Source of the DNA: Verrucomicrobiota bacterium
GTDB lineage: Bacteria; Verrucomicrobiota; Kiritimatiellia; UBA8416; JABMPJ01
DNA length: 64,000 nt
Direction of reading: 5' to 3'
NCBI GenBank assembly: GCA_018648805.1
Contig: JABGQM010000002.1
Location: forward strand, 1-64,000
The notes below the pieces were generated by a model, which was given only the letters and a program-made list of their open reading frames with translations, had not been told where the DNA came from and ran no database searches. Positions 15,483 through 23,434 of the stretch are shown here, piece by piece. The position numbers and the translations under genes were made by a program. The stretch's first letter is position 1. Each line of letters starts with the position of its first letter.

Positions 15483-17048
15483 ATGGCTGACATCGTACTA
15501 ATCAATCCGCGCTGCAAGACGTCGTATTGGGGCTTGGAGTTTGCCCTGCCGCTCTTCGGCAAACGGGCGGCGCTGCCCCCCGCAGGCCTGGCGCTCCTGG
15601 CAGCGGTGACCCCGCCGGAGCACCGCGTGACGATCATGGATGAGAACGTGGCGCCGTTGGACTTTGGGAAGTTGGCACGGGCCGACCTGGTTGGCGTGAC
15701 AGGCATGAGTGTGCAGCGCTTCCGCATGGCGGAGATCCTGGACCGTTTGCAACCGTACGACTGCGTTACACTCGTGGGGGGGCCGTGGGTGACGGTGTCG
15801 GAGAGCTACTTCAAGGGGCAAACCGACGTGATCTTCATCGGCGAAGCCGAGACCGCGTGGCCCCGGTTTCTGCACGACTGGCAGCACGGCACCCCGCAGC
15901 CGCGCTATGCGCAGGCGGAGCGCACCGACCTCACGCGCCTGCCCCTGCCACGCTGGGATCTCGTGTCGTCCCGTCACTATCTCTTCGGCAGCATCCAGCT
16001 CTCGCGTGGCTGCCCGCACGCGTGCGATTTCTGTGATATCATCATCACGTACGGCCACCAGCCCCGCATGAAGACAACGTCCCAGGTGCTGGCCGAACTT
16101 GACCTGCTGCGACACCAGCACAAAGAGATCGTTTTCATTGTCGACGACAACATGATGGCCGACCGGCGCGGCATGAAAGCGCTATTGCGCGAGCTGGTCG
16201 ACTGGCAACAGCGGCACGGCTTCCCGTTCTTCTTTGCCGGCCAGGCGTCGATCGATTGTGCCGACGATGCCGAGCTGTTGGCGCTGATGACAGCGGCCAA
16301 CGTGCAGGCGCTCTTTATCGGACTCGAGACACCCAGTGAGACCGCGTTGCGCGGCGCCAACAAGCGCCAGAACGTACAGCCGGACCGGGGCGACATGGTG
16401 CAGCGCGTTCACCGCATCCAGGAAGCCGGCATCGACGTGGCCTCGGGCATGATCGTAGGCTTTGACAGCGATGACGCCCGCATCTTTGACGCCCATCTCC
16501 GTTTCGCCTGCGAGGCGCGCATCGCGCAGGTCATGACCGGCATGCTCTACGCCATTCCCAAGACCCCCTTCTACGACCGGCTTAAGGCCGAAGGCCGGAT
16601 CGACATGGATGATCGCACGCCGTTCGGCACCAACGTGCGGCCGGCGCGGCTGAGCCGGGCCGAATTGAGCGCGGGGTTCCTGAAGCTGTTGTCTGATCTT
16701 TACGAACCGGCGGCCTACTTCAGTCGGATGGATGCCCTGTTCTTGAATCCGGACATCCACTTCGCCCCTGCACGCGCGACCTACATGCGCACCCACCGCC
16801 TGGCGCGTCTGCGCGACCGCACGGGAAGTCTACTTCGCTGCGCCTACCTGGCCTGGCAGATGCAGTGGCACATTCCCGAGCGCGCGCTGCGCGCCGAGTA
16901 TCGCGGCCGTATGCGTGGCTGGATGCGGCAGCGGCGTGAGCCGTTCGACTGGTTCTGCCTGTTGGTGAAATGCGCCTTCCACTACCACTATTACTGCATG
17001 ACCCGGCAGCCCGACGAGCAGCCACGCGATGTGGTGAACACCTTCTAG
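15483..17048 (+). CDS. B12-binding-type radical SAM protein
   Basis: 521 residues. The N-terminal 150 residues form a Rossmann-like domain of the cobalamin-binding type, although a canonical DxHxxG motif is not evident. The radical SAM cluster is C177, C181 and C184 in CPHACDFCD. The C-terminal region (from about 400) is of the kind attached to such enzymes in hopanoid and secondary-metabolite pathways. Reactions in this class include methylation and rearrangement of unactivated carbons. It follows the acyl-AMP ligase gene by 12 nt with only a weak ribosome-binding site, so it is probably the last gene of the operon and may modify the acyl product. Product unknown. Confidence 0.85.
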   Translation: MADIVLINPRCKTSYWGLEFALPLFGKRAALPPAGLALLAAVTPPEHRVTIMDENVAPLDFGKLARADLVGVTGMSVQRFRMAEILDRLQPYDCVTLVGGPWVTVSESYFKGQTDVIFIGEAETAWPRFLHDWQHGTPQPRYAQAERTDLTRLPLPRWDLVSSRHYLFGSIQLSRGCPHACDFCDIIITYGHQPRMKTTSQVLAELDLLRHQHKEIVFIVDDNMMADRRGMKALLRELVDWQQRHGFPFFFAGQASIDCADDAELLALMTAANVQALFIGLETPSETALRGANKRQNVQPDRGDMVQRVHRIQEAGIDVASGMIVGFDSDDARIFDAHLRFACEARIAQVMTGMLYAIPKTPFYDRLKAEGRIDMDDRTPFGTNVRPARLSRAELSAGFLKLLSDLYEPAAYFSRMDALFLNPDIHFAPARATYMRTHRLARLRDRTGSLLRCAYLAWQMQWHIPERALRAEYRGRMRGWMRQRREPFDWFCLLVKCAFHYHYYCMTRQPDEQPRDVVNTF

Positions 17049-17206
17049 CACACCGCCTCGTAGATCCCTCTACTTCCGAAGCGGGTATTGAGGATGCACA
17101 AGGACGTGCGCCAGAGGGCGCTTGCCCGATCGGGTTGGCCTCTTTTCGCGCAGAGGCGTAGGTAAGCAGGTGGGAGGGAGCATAGCGGAACGCTGGATAA
17201 TGCTGT

Positions 17207-17235
17207 TTGCGGGCGAGGGCGGAGCTCTCTATGCT
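17207..17235 (+). promoter_or_regulatory. Candidate promoter of the YhcH/YjgK/YiaL gene
   Basis: TTGCGG (17207-17212) and TATGCT (17230-17235) are 17 nt apart; the start codon is at 17268. The preceding 150 nt show nothing else that I recognise. Confidence 0.45.
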
Positions 17236-17267
17236 GTGAATCGATTGCAGCCACACAGGAGACCGAG

Positions 17268-17738
17268 ATGATTCTTGATCAGTTGGACAACCGGGACAGC
17301 CGCCTGGTCGGGGCGCTGTGGGACCAGGCTTTTGATTTTCTGGCGGGGCTCGACGCCGACGCCGCCGAGGGGAAAGTCACGCTACAGGGCGACGACCTTT
17401 TCGCCATGATCGAGAGCTACGACACCCGCGCCCCCGAGAGCGCGCTGCCCGAGGCGCATCGTGTCTATACCGACATCCAGATGCTGCTGGCTGGGCGCGA
17501 GCAGATCGCCTGGTGGCCGGCAGCCGACCTTGCGGTGTCGAAACCGTATGTTCCGGAGAGCGACATCCTCTTCTACGAGCGGCCGGCCGTTGCCGCGGCC
17601 ACGCTCGAGCTGGTGCCAGGCCGTTTCGCCGTTTTCTTTCCGCGCGACGCGCATATGCCCTGTCTGCATGCTGCGTCCACCCCCACCCCGGTCAAGAAGG
17701 TGGTCATTAAGATGCGCCTGCCCGCCGCAACGGCGTGA
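17268..17738 (+). CDS. YhcH/YjgK/YiaL family (DUF386) protein
   Basis: 156 residues matching the family throughout, including HRVYTDIQMLL (metal-binding His and the conserved Y-x-D-I-Q) and FFPRDAHMPCL near the C-terminus. Family members are cupin-fold, metal-binding proteins associated with sialic acid or uronate catabolism, sometimes acting as anomerases. No sugar-catabolism genes are adjacent here, so the pathway is open. AGGAG sits 7 nt before the ATG. Cytosolic, single-gene unit. Confidence 0.9.
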   Translation: MILDQLDNRDSRLVGALWDQAFDFLAGLDADAAEGKVTLQGDDLFAMIESYDTRAPESALPEAHRVYTDIQMLLAGREQIAWWPAADLAVSKPYVPESDILFYERPAVAAATLELVPGRFAVFFPRDAHMPCLHAASTPTPVKKVVIKMRLPAATA

Positions 17739-17931
17739 CCGGCTGATGTATCATCTCTTTACAGTGCGAGCAACACGCTCGACAGCCTCGGCAACCACAT
17801 CTATGATTGTCTTCATAGGGAAGGTGTGAGCCTCTCAGGCGAACTGTCCACGGATATGGAGCACGTGGGCTTGATGGTCGCACCGGTCTCTGTTTGGGCA
17901 TTGATTCGGATCACAACGAAGGAGAACAAGA

Positions 17932-18315
17932 ATGAGAAGAGCAAGAGATATCATGACGAAGGATGTGCTCACGGTCTCTGAGGACACACCCATATATGTG
18001 GCCATGCAGTTGCTGGTGGCTGACCATGTCACGGGGTTGCCCGTGGTCGATCGGGAAGGGACGCTGGTGGGCATCGTAACGGAAAAGGACATGCTGACTT
18101 TGCTGAACAACGACCGCATCGGTCATGTAACGGCCGGGGATCTTATGACGAGAGACGTGGTTTCCTTTCTTGAGAGTGATGACCTGGCAGAGATAAACAA
18201 ATGCCTGAAGGAGAAATCTTTCAGAAGGGTTCCGATTCTGTCAGACGGAAAACTTGTGGGCATTGTCAGTCGGTCCGACATTATGAAAGCTATTCTCCGC
18301 GAAAGAAGAGGATAG
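17932..18315 (+). CDS. Tandem CBS-domain protein
   Basis: 127 residues consisting of two CBS domains (about 5-60 and 68-125), each with the usual D-I-M and G-I-V-T/S-x-x-D pattern (GIVTEKDML, GIVSRSDIM). Stand-alone CBS pairs bind adenosine nucleotides and act as energy sensors on partner proteins; no partner can be named here. AAGGAG precedes the ATG. It lies between the YhcH gene and a repeat element, with no clear operon partner. Confidence 0.9.
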   Translation: MRRARDIMTKDVLTVSEDTPIYVAMQLLVADHVTGLPVVDREGTLVGIVTEKDMLTLLNNDRIGHVTAGDLMTRDVVSFLESDDLAEINKCLKEKSFRRVPILSDGKLVGIVSRSDIMKAILRERRG

Positions 18316-18325
18316 GGACAAGGGA

Positions 18326-18539
18326 AATGGCACTAGCTTAAGGGCGTCCAGCAGGGGAATTGAACACCCAATATCCAACACTCACATCCAATGACCAAGC
18401 GCGTGCGGCTAGCGAATGGTCAGCCCCGAGGCCTCCCATTCACTGTGTACGCTCACTTGGACATTGGATATTCCTTGTTGGACATTGGATATTGAAAATG
18501 CCGCAAGCCCGTGACGGAATAGCTTAAACTTGTGCCATT
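18326..18539. repeat. AATGGCAC-bounded repeat element with CCAAT-word heptamers
   Basis: The outer ends are an 8-bp inverted repeat: AATGGCAC at 18326-18333 and GTGCCATT at 18532-18539. Inside are degenerate 7-nt words (CCAATAT, CCAACAC, CCAATGA) on one side and their reverse complements on the other; CAATATCCAA at 18369-18378 pairs perfectly with 18485-18494. It fills most of the gap between the CBS gene and the FAD enzyme. No protein is encoded. It resembles a MITE or a folded intergenic repeat. Confidence 0.75.
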
Positions 18540-18612
18540 CGGGAATAGGGGCATTGTGCGCCCGGTACGCGCGAGGGAGGCCACGTTTAGAGACGAGAGA
18601 GAGACCTTTCCT

Positions 18613-20184
18613 ATGATCGTGCGCATCAGCCAGCTCAATCTGCCGCCGGAATACAGCCCCCGGCAACTGCTCCAGGCCGCGGCGCGCGCACTGCGCAGCA
18701 ACCCGGAGGCACTAAGCAATCTGACGACGGTTCGCCGTTCGATCGATGCACGCGGCCGATCGCCGCGCATCACGGTCACCGCCGACGTGACGTTCTCAGG
18801 CACACTGCGGCGCCGCGACCGCAACGTGCGGGAGATCGAACCACAGTCCCCTCCCCCGCCGCTGGTGCGAGCCCCGCACAACGGTCCGCGCCCCCTGGTG
18901 GTGGGCGCTGGCCCGGCGGGGCTGATGGCAGCGCTGGCCCTGGCGGAATCCGGACGGAAGCCCCTGCTGATCGAACGCGGTGAAGCCACCGGGCCACGGG
19001 CGGCGCGCGTGACAGGTTTCTGGAAGCAGGGCACCTTTGACCGTGAGAGCAACGTGCTCTACGGCGAAGGCGGGGCGGGCCTCTTCTCGGACGGCAAGCT
19101 CACCTCGCGCAGCAAGGATCGACCCCGCATCCGTCGCTTTTTCGAGACGCTGGTGGCATGCGGCGCCTCGCCCGACATCCTGATCGACGCCGAGCCTCAC
19201 CTGGGCAGCGACGTACTGGAGGCGTTGGTGCCGGCCCTGCGCCACCGGATCGAATCGCTGGGCGGAGAGGTGCGATTTGGCACACGGTTCGAGCGGCTTG
19301 AGATTGAAGACGGGGCCGTGCGAGGCGCCGTGTTCGCGGAAGAGACCTTCAGGACCGACTGCTGCGTGTTGGCCACGGGGCACAGCGCGCGCGACATCTA
19401 CCGCATGCTGGCCGAACAGGGCGTTCCGCTGGAGCAGAAGCCGTTTGCGGTCGGGGTGCGTCTTGAGATTCCGCAGCCGCGCATCGACACCGCACAGTGG
19501 GGCGGGCCGTTTCCCGCCCTCGGCAGCGCGAGCTTCCGCCTGACGCGTCGCGAGGAAGGTGATGCGCGGTCGTGCTACTCCTTCTGCATGTGTCCCGGCG
19601 GCCTGGTGATTGCGTGTGCCTCATCGGAGGGCTTGCTGACCACCAACGGCATGAGTCTTTCCAAGCGCGACCTTCCCTTCGGCAATGCCGGCTTCCTCGT
19701 TCCGGTGCGTCCGGACGATTTCCCCGCGGACAGTGTGCCCGTTTTGGCCGGCATTGAATTCCAGCGCCGTATGGAGGCGGCGGCTTTTGCCGCGGGCGGA
19801 TCGGATTACAGTCTGCCGGCCCAGCGCCTGACCGAGTTCCTGGCAGAGGCGACGCCTTCGGCGCTGCCTACAGAGCGCTCCTGCACGCGTGCCCGGCCGG
19901 CGGCGCTACGCGAGGTGCTGCCCGAGTTTGTGGCCGACACACTCACGCAGGCGCTGCCCAAGATGCTGCGCGGGTTGCGCGGGGTGGTGCTGGATGAGGG
20001 CCTGCTCTATGCGGGCGAAACACGCAGCTCGAGTCCGGTGCGCGTTCTGCGCGGCGAGGACAGTCAATCGACCGGCCTGCGCGGACTCTACCCCTGTGGG
20101 GAAGGGTCCGGCTATGCCGGCGGCATTGTGAGTTCAGGATTAGATGGCCTGCGCATTGCCGAGGCCATTCTGACGGCGGGGTAG
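18613..20184 (+). CDS. NAD(P)/FAD-dependent dehydrogenase of the COG2509 type
   Basis: 523 residues. An N-terminal domain of about 95 residues (IVRISQLNLPPEYSP onward) precedes the FAD-binding GxGxxG loop VVGAGPAGLMAALALAESG. The middle has GEGGAGLFSDGKLTSR and the end has YPCGEGSGYAGGIVSSGLDGLRIAEAI, both diagnostic of this widely conserved but poorly characterised flavoprotein group. Reaction and partner are unknown; it is cytosolic. The ATG at 18613 begins the conserved domain; an upstream in-frame ATG at 18532 falls inside the repeat element and is unlikely. Repeat elements with the same terminal inverted repeat flank the gene on both sides. Confidence 0.85.
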   Translation: MIVRISQLNLPPEYSPRQLLQAAARALRSNPEALSNLTTVRRSIDARGRSPRITVTADVTFSGTLRRRDRNVREIEPQSPPPPLVRAPHNGPRPLVVGAGPAGLMAALALAESGRKPLLIERGEATGPRAARVTGFWKQGTFDRESNVLYGEGGAGLFSDGKLTSRSKDRPRIRRFFETLVACGASPDILIDAEPHLGSDVLEALVPALRHRIESLGGEVRFGTRFERLEIEDGAVRGAVFAEETFRTDCCVLATGHSARDIYRMLAEQGVPLEQKPFAVGVRLEIPQPRIDTAQWGGPFPALGSASFRLTRREEGDARSCYSFCMCPGGLVIACASSEGLLTTNGMSLSKRDLPFGNAGFLVPVRPDDFPADSVPVLAGIEFQRRMEAAAFAAGGSDYSLPAQRLTEFLAEATPSALPTERSCTRARPAALREVLPEFVADTLTQALPKMLRGLRGVVLDEGLLYAGETRSSSPVRVLRGEDSQSTGLRGLYPCGEGSGYAGGIVSSGLDGLRIAEAILTAG

Positions 20185-20189
20185 ACCAG

Positions 20190-20424
20190 AATGGCACTTA
20201 GATAACAGAGTCTGGGATGGTCACAAAGAAACTAGCTCGTGAACTTTGTCGCGAACTACACCGACAAACTACTTCGTGAACTTTGTCGTGAACTCGAGAT
20301 TTCGTTCGTGAGTCAGATCCCATTCGGAGCAGTTGACGACAAGGTTCACGGAATAGTTAGTTTCGGAACAGTTCACGACAAAGTTCACGGAACAGTTGGG
20401 GGAATGGCTCAAGCTCGTGCCATT
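20190..20424. repeat. AATGGCAC-bounded repeat element with 12-nt GTTCACG words
   Basis: Ends are AATGGCAC (20190-20197) and GTGCCATT (20417-20424), with CCAG directly repeated outside both ends (20186-20189 and 20425-20428). The interior holds 12-nt words such as GTTCACGACAAA and GTTCACGGAACA in tandem, and their complements. A perfect 20-bp inverted repeat, CGTGAACTTTGTCGTGAACT, lies at 20275-20294 and 20370-20389. It fills the convergent gap between the FAD enzyme and the Gfo/Idh gene. The right end (about 20401-20426) is itself a near-perfect hairpin that could terminate the Gfo/Idh transcript. Confidence 0.8.
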
Positions 20425-20430
20425 CCAGGC

Positions 20431-21480
20431 CTAAGCGTACTTCGCCTTCATTGATTTGCCGGCCTTGATCGATTTCATGGCCAGGTCGATAATGTGGATC
20501 GGACGGCGCGACCACGGGCCGTCGATGATCAGTTTCGTGCCACGCACCATGTGGCGGGCCACGTTCTTGTAGTACTTATCCGGCGTGCCTGGGTTGCGGC
20601 CCTGACGCGTGAGGACACTGCCATCCGCTTGAGGCGGGATGAGTTTGTAGCTGTTTGGATCGAAGAGCAGCGTGCCCTTCGTACCGGTGACTTCGACCAT
20701 CTTGCGATCATGTGCTTTGGCACAGGCATCGATGTGCGTGACAGAGAGCGACAGCCACTGACCCGTATCGAAGCGGGCGACCAGGTAGGCGTCATCTTCA
20801 ATCGTGTCCTGCTTCCAGGCCGTCTTGGGGGACCAATGGCCCTGCCGGGCGAAGCCGCTGACCTCCGTGAGCTTGGCCGGGCCTAGCAGCTGGAGAGAGT
20901 ACTCCATCAGGTGCACGCCCCAGTCATACAGGATGCCCCCCGAGATCGTCTTGCTCGAGCGCCACCAGTCGCGGGGTTGGCCGTAAGCACCAGTGTGGCA
21001 TTCGATGCGGACGATATCGCCAATCGCTTTCTCCTTCTTGACGATCTGCATCGCCTCGAGGATACCCCCATCCCAGTGGCGATTGTGATAGGTGGTCAGC
21101 ACGACCTTGTTCTTCTTTGCGGCGGCGATCATTTGGTCGCACTCCTCCGTCGTAATCGCGAGAGGCTTTTCGCAGCAGACGCTCTTACCGGCATTGAGGG
21201 CCTTGAGCGCGATCTCAGCATGCGTATTGTGCGGCGTAATGATCGTGATCAGGTTGACATCGGATGCCTCCAGCATGGCATCGATCGAGTCGTAGGTTTC
21301 GATGCCGGGAAAGTCCTGCCGCGCGACCTCGAGCCGCGCTTCATCGATCTCACACACAGCGACCGGGGTCATGCCGGCGCCCTTCATCTGCTGCAGGTGC
21401 GCGCGCCCCATATTGAATGCGCCGCCATAACCGACCACGCCCACCTTGATGTCCCGTGCTTTCTTGAATGGTGTCTTCAT
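20431..21480 (-). CDS. Gfo/Idh/MocA-family oxidoreductase
   Basis: 349 residues. The N-terminal Rossmann fold starts KVGVVGYGGAFNMGRAH and the catalytic lysine lies in CCEKPLAITTEE, the classical EKP motif. The C-terminal alpha/beta domain includes GGILYDWGVHLMEYSLQLLG with the conserved D and H. Enzymes of this family oxidise or reduce sugars, inositols and related substrates using NAD(P); specificity cannot be told. There is no secretion signal. AGGAG lies 6 nt before the ATG. A single-gene unit on the minus strand. Confidence 0.9.
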   Translation of the reverse strand: MKTPFKKARDIKVGVVGYGGAFNMGRAHLQQMKGAGMTPVAVCEIDEARLEVARQDFPGIETYDSIDAMLEASDVNLITIITPHNTHAEIALKALNAGKSVCCEKPLAITTEECDQMIAAAKKNKVVLTTYHNRHWDGGILEAMQIVKKEKAIGDIVRIECHTGAYGQPRDWWRSSKTISGGILYDWGVHLMEYSLQLLGPAKLTEVSGFARQGHWSPKTAWKQDTIEDDAYLVARFDTGQWLSLSVTHIDACAKAHDRKMVEVTGTKGTLLFDPNSYKLIPPQADGSVLTRQGRNPGTPDKYYKNVARHMVRGTKLIIDGPWSRRPIHIIDLAMKSIKAGKSMKAKYA

Positions 21481-21618
21481 GCGACGCTCCTTTTCTACTG
21501 AAAATCTCTGCCCTGAATGCCTTACGTATCATACAGACTCATCACAGCCCTATTGATCGCGTAACGTACCAGAGTCACATGACGGTAGGAAGGGCGGAAT
21601 GTTGGAGGCGGGCGAGTA

Positions 21619-22521
21619 TCAGTCGGTGCTGGGGCGGGTTAGTCTGAGGCCCCAGCAGGTTTCACTGCGCAGGACGATGGCGGTGAATTCCGGGCGGGCG
21701 GCACCGGTGTAGGTGGCTGAGACATCGAGGGTGAGGCGTCCGGGGGTATAGCTCCAGTCGCCCCTGCCGTTGTAACGGCTGGCGGGCTCGTTGCCGCGGA
21801 AGTACTGCCAATCGAGCCAGGCAACTCCATCGGGCCTGAGCGTGGTGGTGCCTTCCATTCTGGTGAAGCCGGTTGATTCGCCGCCCTCACAGGTGCCGGT
21901 GGTGGTCCATTCGCCTTCGATCGAGTCATACGATTCGTCATATCCATCGTCATCGGGAAGATCCGGCGGGGTGGGGTTCCGGAAGAGCTGGTGAGCTCTA
22001 TTGGCGGGTACCAGCCTGTTGCTGTCTGACTCACACAGCCGCAAGTCATAGTCGGAAGCCACACAGAAGATGAAACCATCTCCACGAAGGGTGCCAATCT
22101 GGATGGCCAAAATGATCTGCTGGTCGTTATAGCCATTCTGGGCCGCCTGCAGGATCGCCACGATGGCGTTAACACCGCTATCCTCGAAATCGCCAAAGAG
22201 GTCGAGTATCGATATACGCGCATCGGCGAGACGGCGTGGCAGGACGCGTGCATCCAGGCCGCTGATGGTGCCGTCCGCGCGAAGCACACCAGTCATAATC
22301 GATTCGATGATCACGACCCAGGCGTGGCCGTTACCGGCCGCCAGAAGGATGGCGTTCGCACCCTCGGCAACGCCGAGGTTGCGTGCGGCGGTTGTGGCGA
22401 CGTCGTCGATGGTATACGGCGTAGCGGCGCTTGTGCCGCCATCACTACTGTCACAACCTGTCAGGGCTGTGATGGAGCTGCACATGAGAACAACAAGAAA
22501 AAGCCGGAACAGATTACGCAT
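21619..22521 (-). CDS. Predicted lipoprotein of unknown function
   Basis: 300 residues. A type II signal peptide ends in the lipobox LTGC (Cys23). Two parts follow: an alpha-helical region (about 40-185) with helix-turn segments such as VATTAARNLGVAEGANAILL, and, after an acidic linker DLPDDDGYDESYDSIEG, a beta-rich region resembling small lipocalin-like modules (GEWTTTGTCEGG to the end). I recognise no named family. The ATG at 22521 has GGAGG 6 nt upstream; a GTG one codon earlier is possible. Probably an envelope protein; monocistronic. Confidence 0.75.
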   Translation of the reverse strand: MRNLFRLFLVVLMCSSITALTGCDSSDGGTSAATPYTIDDVATTAARNLGVAEGANAILLAAGNGHAWVVIIESIMTGVLRADGTISGLDARVLPRRLADARISILDLFGDFEDSGVNAIVAILQAAQNGYNDQQIILAIQIGTLRGDGFIFCVASDYDLRLCESDSNRLVPANRAHQLFRNPTPPDLPDDDGYDESYDSIEGEWTTTGTCEGGESTGFTRMEGTTTLRPDGVAWLDWQYFRGNEPASRYNGRGDWSYTPGRLTLDVSATYTGAARPEFTAIVLRSETCWGLRLTRPSTD

Positions 22522-22597
22522 CACACACCTCCCCTGTTAACCGTCAACACTGACAGTGTAGCATGGGTGGGAGGGAGGTCAAGAGAAGGTCGGAGGT

Positions 22598-22682
22598 CCC
22601 TCCTTCGCCCTGCGGGCTATGGAGGGCAAGCGGAGGGGGGCGGGAGAAAGTCGGACCCCGCAGTCGCGGGGTGCCTTCGGCA
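22598..22682. repeat. Cluster of GC-rich hairpins upstream of the BamE-like lipoprotein
   Basis: CCCTCC at 22598-22603 pairs with GGAGGG at 22621-22626 with an inner GCCC/GGGC pair. ACCCCGC (22655-22661) pairs with GCGGGGT (22666-22672), then TGCC-TTC-GGCA follows at 22672-22682. The first motif, TCCCTCCTTCGCC, recurs at about 23313-23325. These belong to the window's intergenic repeat class; no gene is present. Confidence 0.6.
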
Positions 22683-22708
22683 GGTCGGGGGGAGGGAGAT
22701 CCGCTTCC

Positions 22709-22737
22709 TTGTTTCGCGCACGTGGGCGCTGTATAAT
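22709..22737 (+). promoter_or_regulatory. Strong promoter predicted to give a leaderless mRNA
   Basis: TTGTTT (22709-22714), a 17-nt spacer and a perfect TATAAT (22732-22737) place the start of transcription at or next to the A of the ATG at 22744. No Shine-Dalgarno sequence is present, which fits leaderless translation. Confidence 0.65.
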
Positions 22738-22743
22738 GGCGAC

Positions 22744-23175
22744 ATGTTCAGGACGATTATGGTTTGCCTTGTGATGGTGGGGATGGTGGGGTGTGCTTCG
22801 CCGGCTTACCGGATCAAGAAGAACCCGGAGATCTTTGCGGCGTTTCCGCCGGAGGTGCAGGCGAATGTTCGTGAGGGGCGTGTTGCGGTGGGGTACACGG
22901 CCGAGATGGTCTTGATCGCGATGGGCCGCCCGAGCCACATCTACACCCGCCAGAGCGAGGGCGGGGAGAGCCGTATCTGGTCGTATGCGCATCGCCGTCA
23001 CACCTCAGCGATGCGGCCGGTTGAGACGATGAGCGTCTACCGTGACAAACAGGGCCGGCGCCACTACCGTCCCGATGTGCGCTGGGTCGATGTCGGTGGC
23101 TACACCGAATACGAAGCGGTCCGCATCGAGTTCCTCGAAGACAAGGTGAAGGCGATCGACGTGCTTGAGCGTTGA
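22744..23175 (+). CDS. Small lipoprotein with BamE/SmpA-like domain
   Basis: 143 residues. A short hydrophobic signal ends at a lipobox-like MVGC (Cys17). The region VAVGYTAEMVLIAMGRPSHIY followed by RIWSY resembles the BamE/SmpA fold, where an amphipathic helix precedes a G-x-P turn and a W-x-Y strand. BamE is an outer-membrane assembly lipoprotein; equivalence is not claimed because overall similarity is weak. The ATG at 22744 sits 7 nt after a perfect TATAAT and has no ribosome-binding site, suggesting a leaderless transcript. Confidence 0.75.
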   Translation: MFRTIMVCLVMVGMVGCASPAYRIKKNPEIFAAFPPEVQANVREGRVAVGYTAEMVLIAMGRPSHIYTRQSEGGESRIWSYAHRRHTSAMRPVETMSVYRDKQGRRHYRPDVRWVDVGGYTEYEAVRIEFLEDKVKAIDVLER

Positions 23176-23256
23176 GTCTTCCGTCTCCGCCCTTCGGATC
23201 TTGGGTCTTCGCTGCGCTACGCCCGCACAAGACGGCGTGACAGGGGGAGAGGAATT

Positions 23257-23345
23257 CACCGCAAAAGAGCGCAAAGAGCGCAAAGAAAGAGGGGGAGGCA
23301 GAATGCTCGTCGTCCCTCCTTCGCCGAGGCTATGAGGTCGCCCAT
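23257..23345. repeat. 9-nt GCAAAGAGC tandem words and a CTCCTTCGCC-type repeat
   Basis: GCAAAAGAGC (23261-23270), GCAAAGAGC (23271-23279) and GCAAAGAAA (23280-23288) form a short tandem run. It is followed by a second copy of the TCCCTCCTTCGCC motif found upstream of the lipoprotein. They occupy the gap between the lipoprotein and the parvulin gene, and no ORF of note is present. Confidence 0.6.
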
Positions 23346-23434
23346 TCCCTGCCAGGAGCGGGCTTGGGTCTTGTGGCGCGGGGGGATGCGTGACATCATA
23401 AGGAATTACTCATATCAAACCTGAAGGCCCAGTT

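Noticed and set aside
20239..20454. 71-codon plus-strand ORF in the gap after the FAD enzyme
   Set aside because: It translates the 12-nt repeat words and their complements, giving periodic peptides, and overlaps the Gfo/Idh 3' end.
22324..22743. N-terminal extension of the small lipoprotein gene
   Set aside because: It reads through antisense lipoprotein sequence and GC-rich hairpins; a strong promoter and signal peptide place the true start at 22744.
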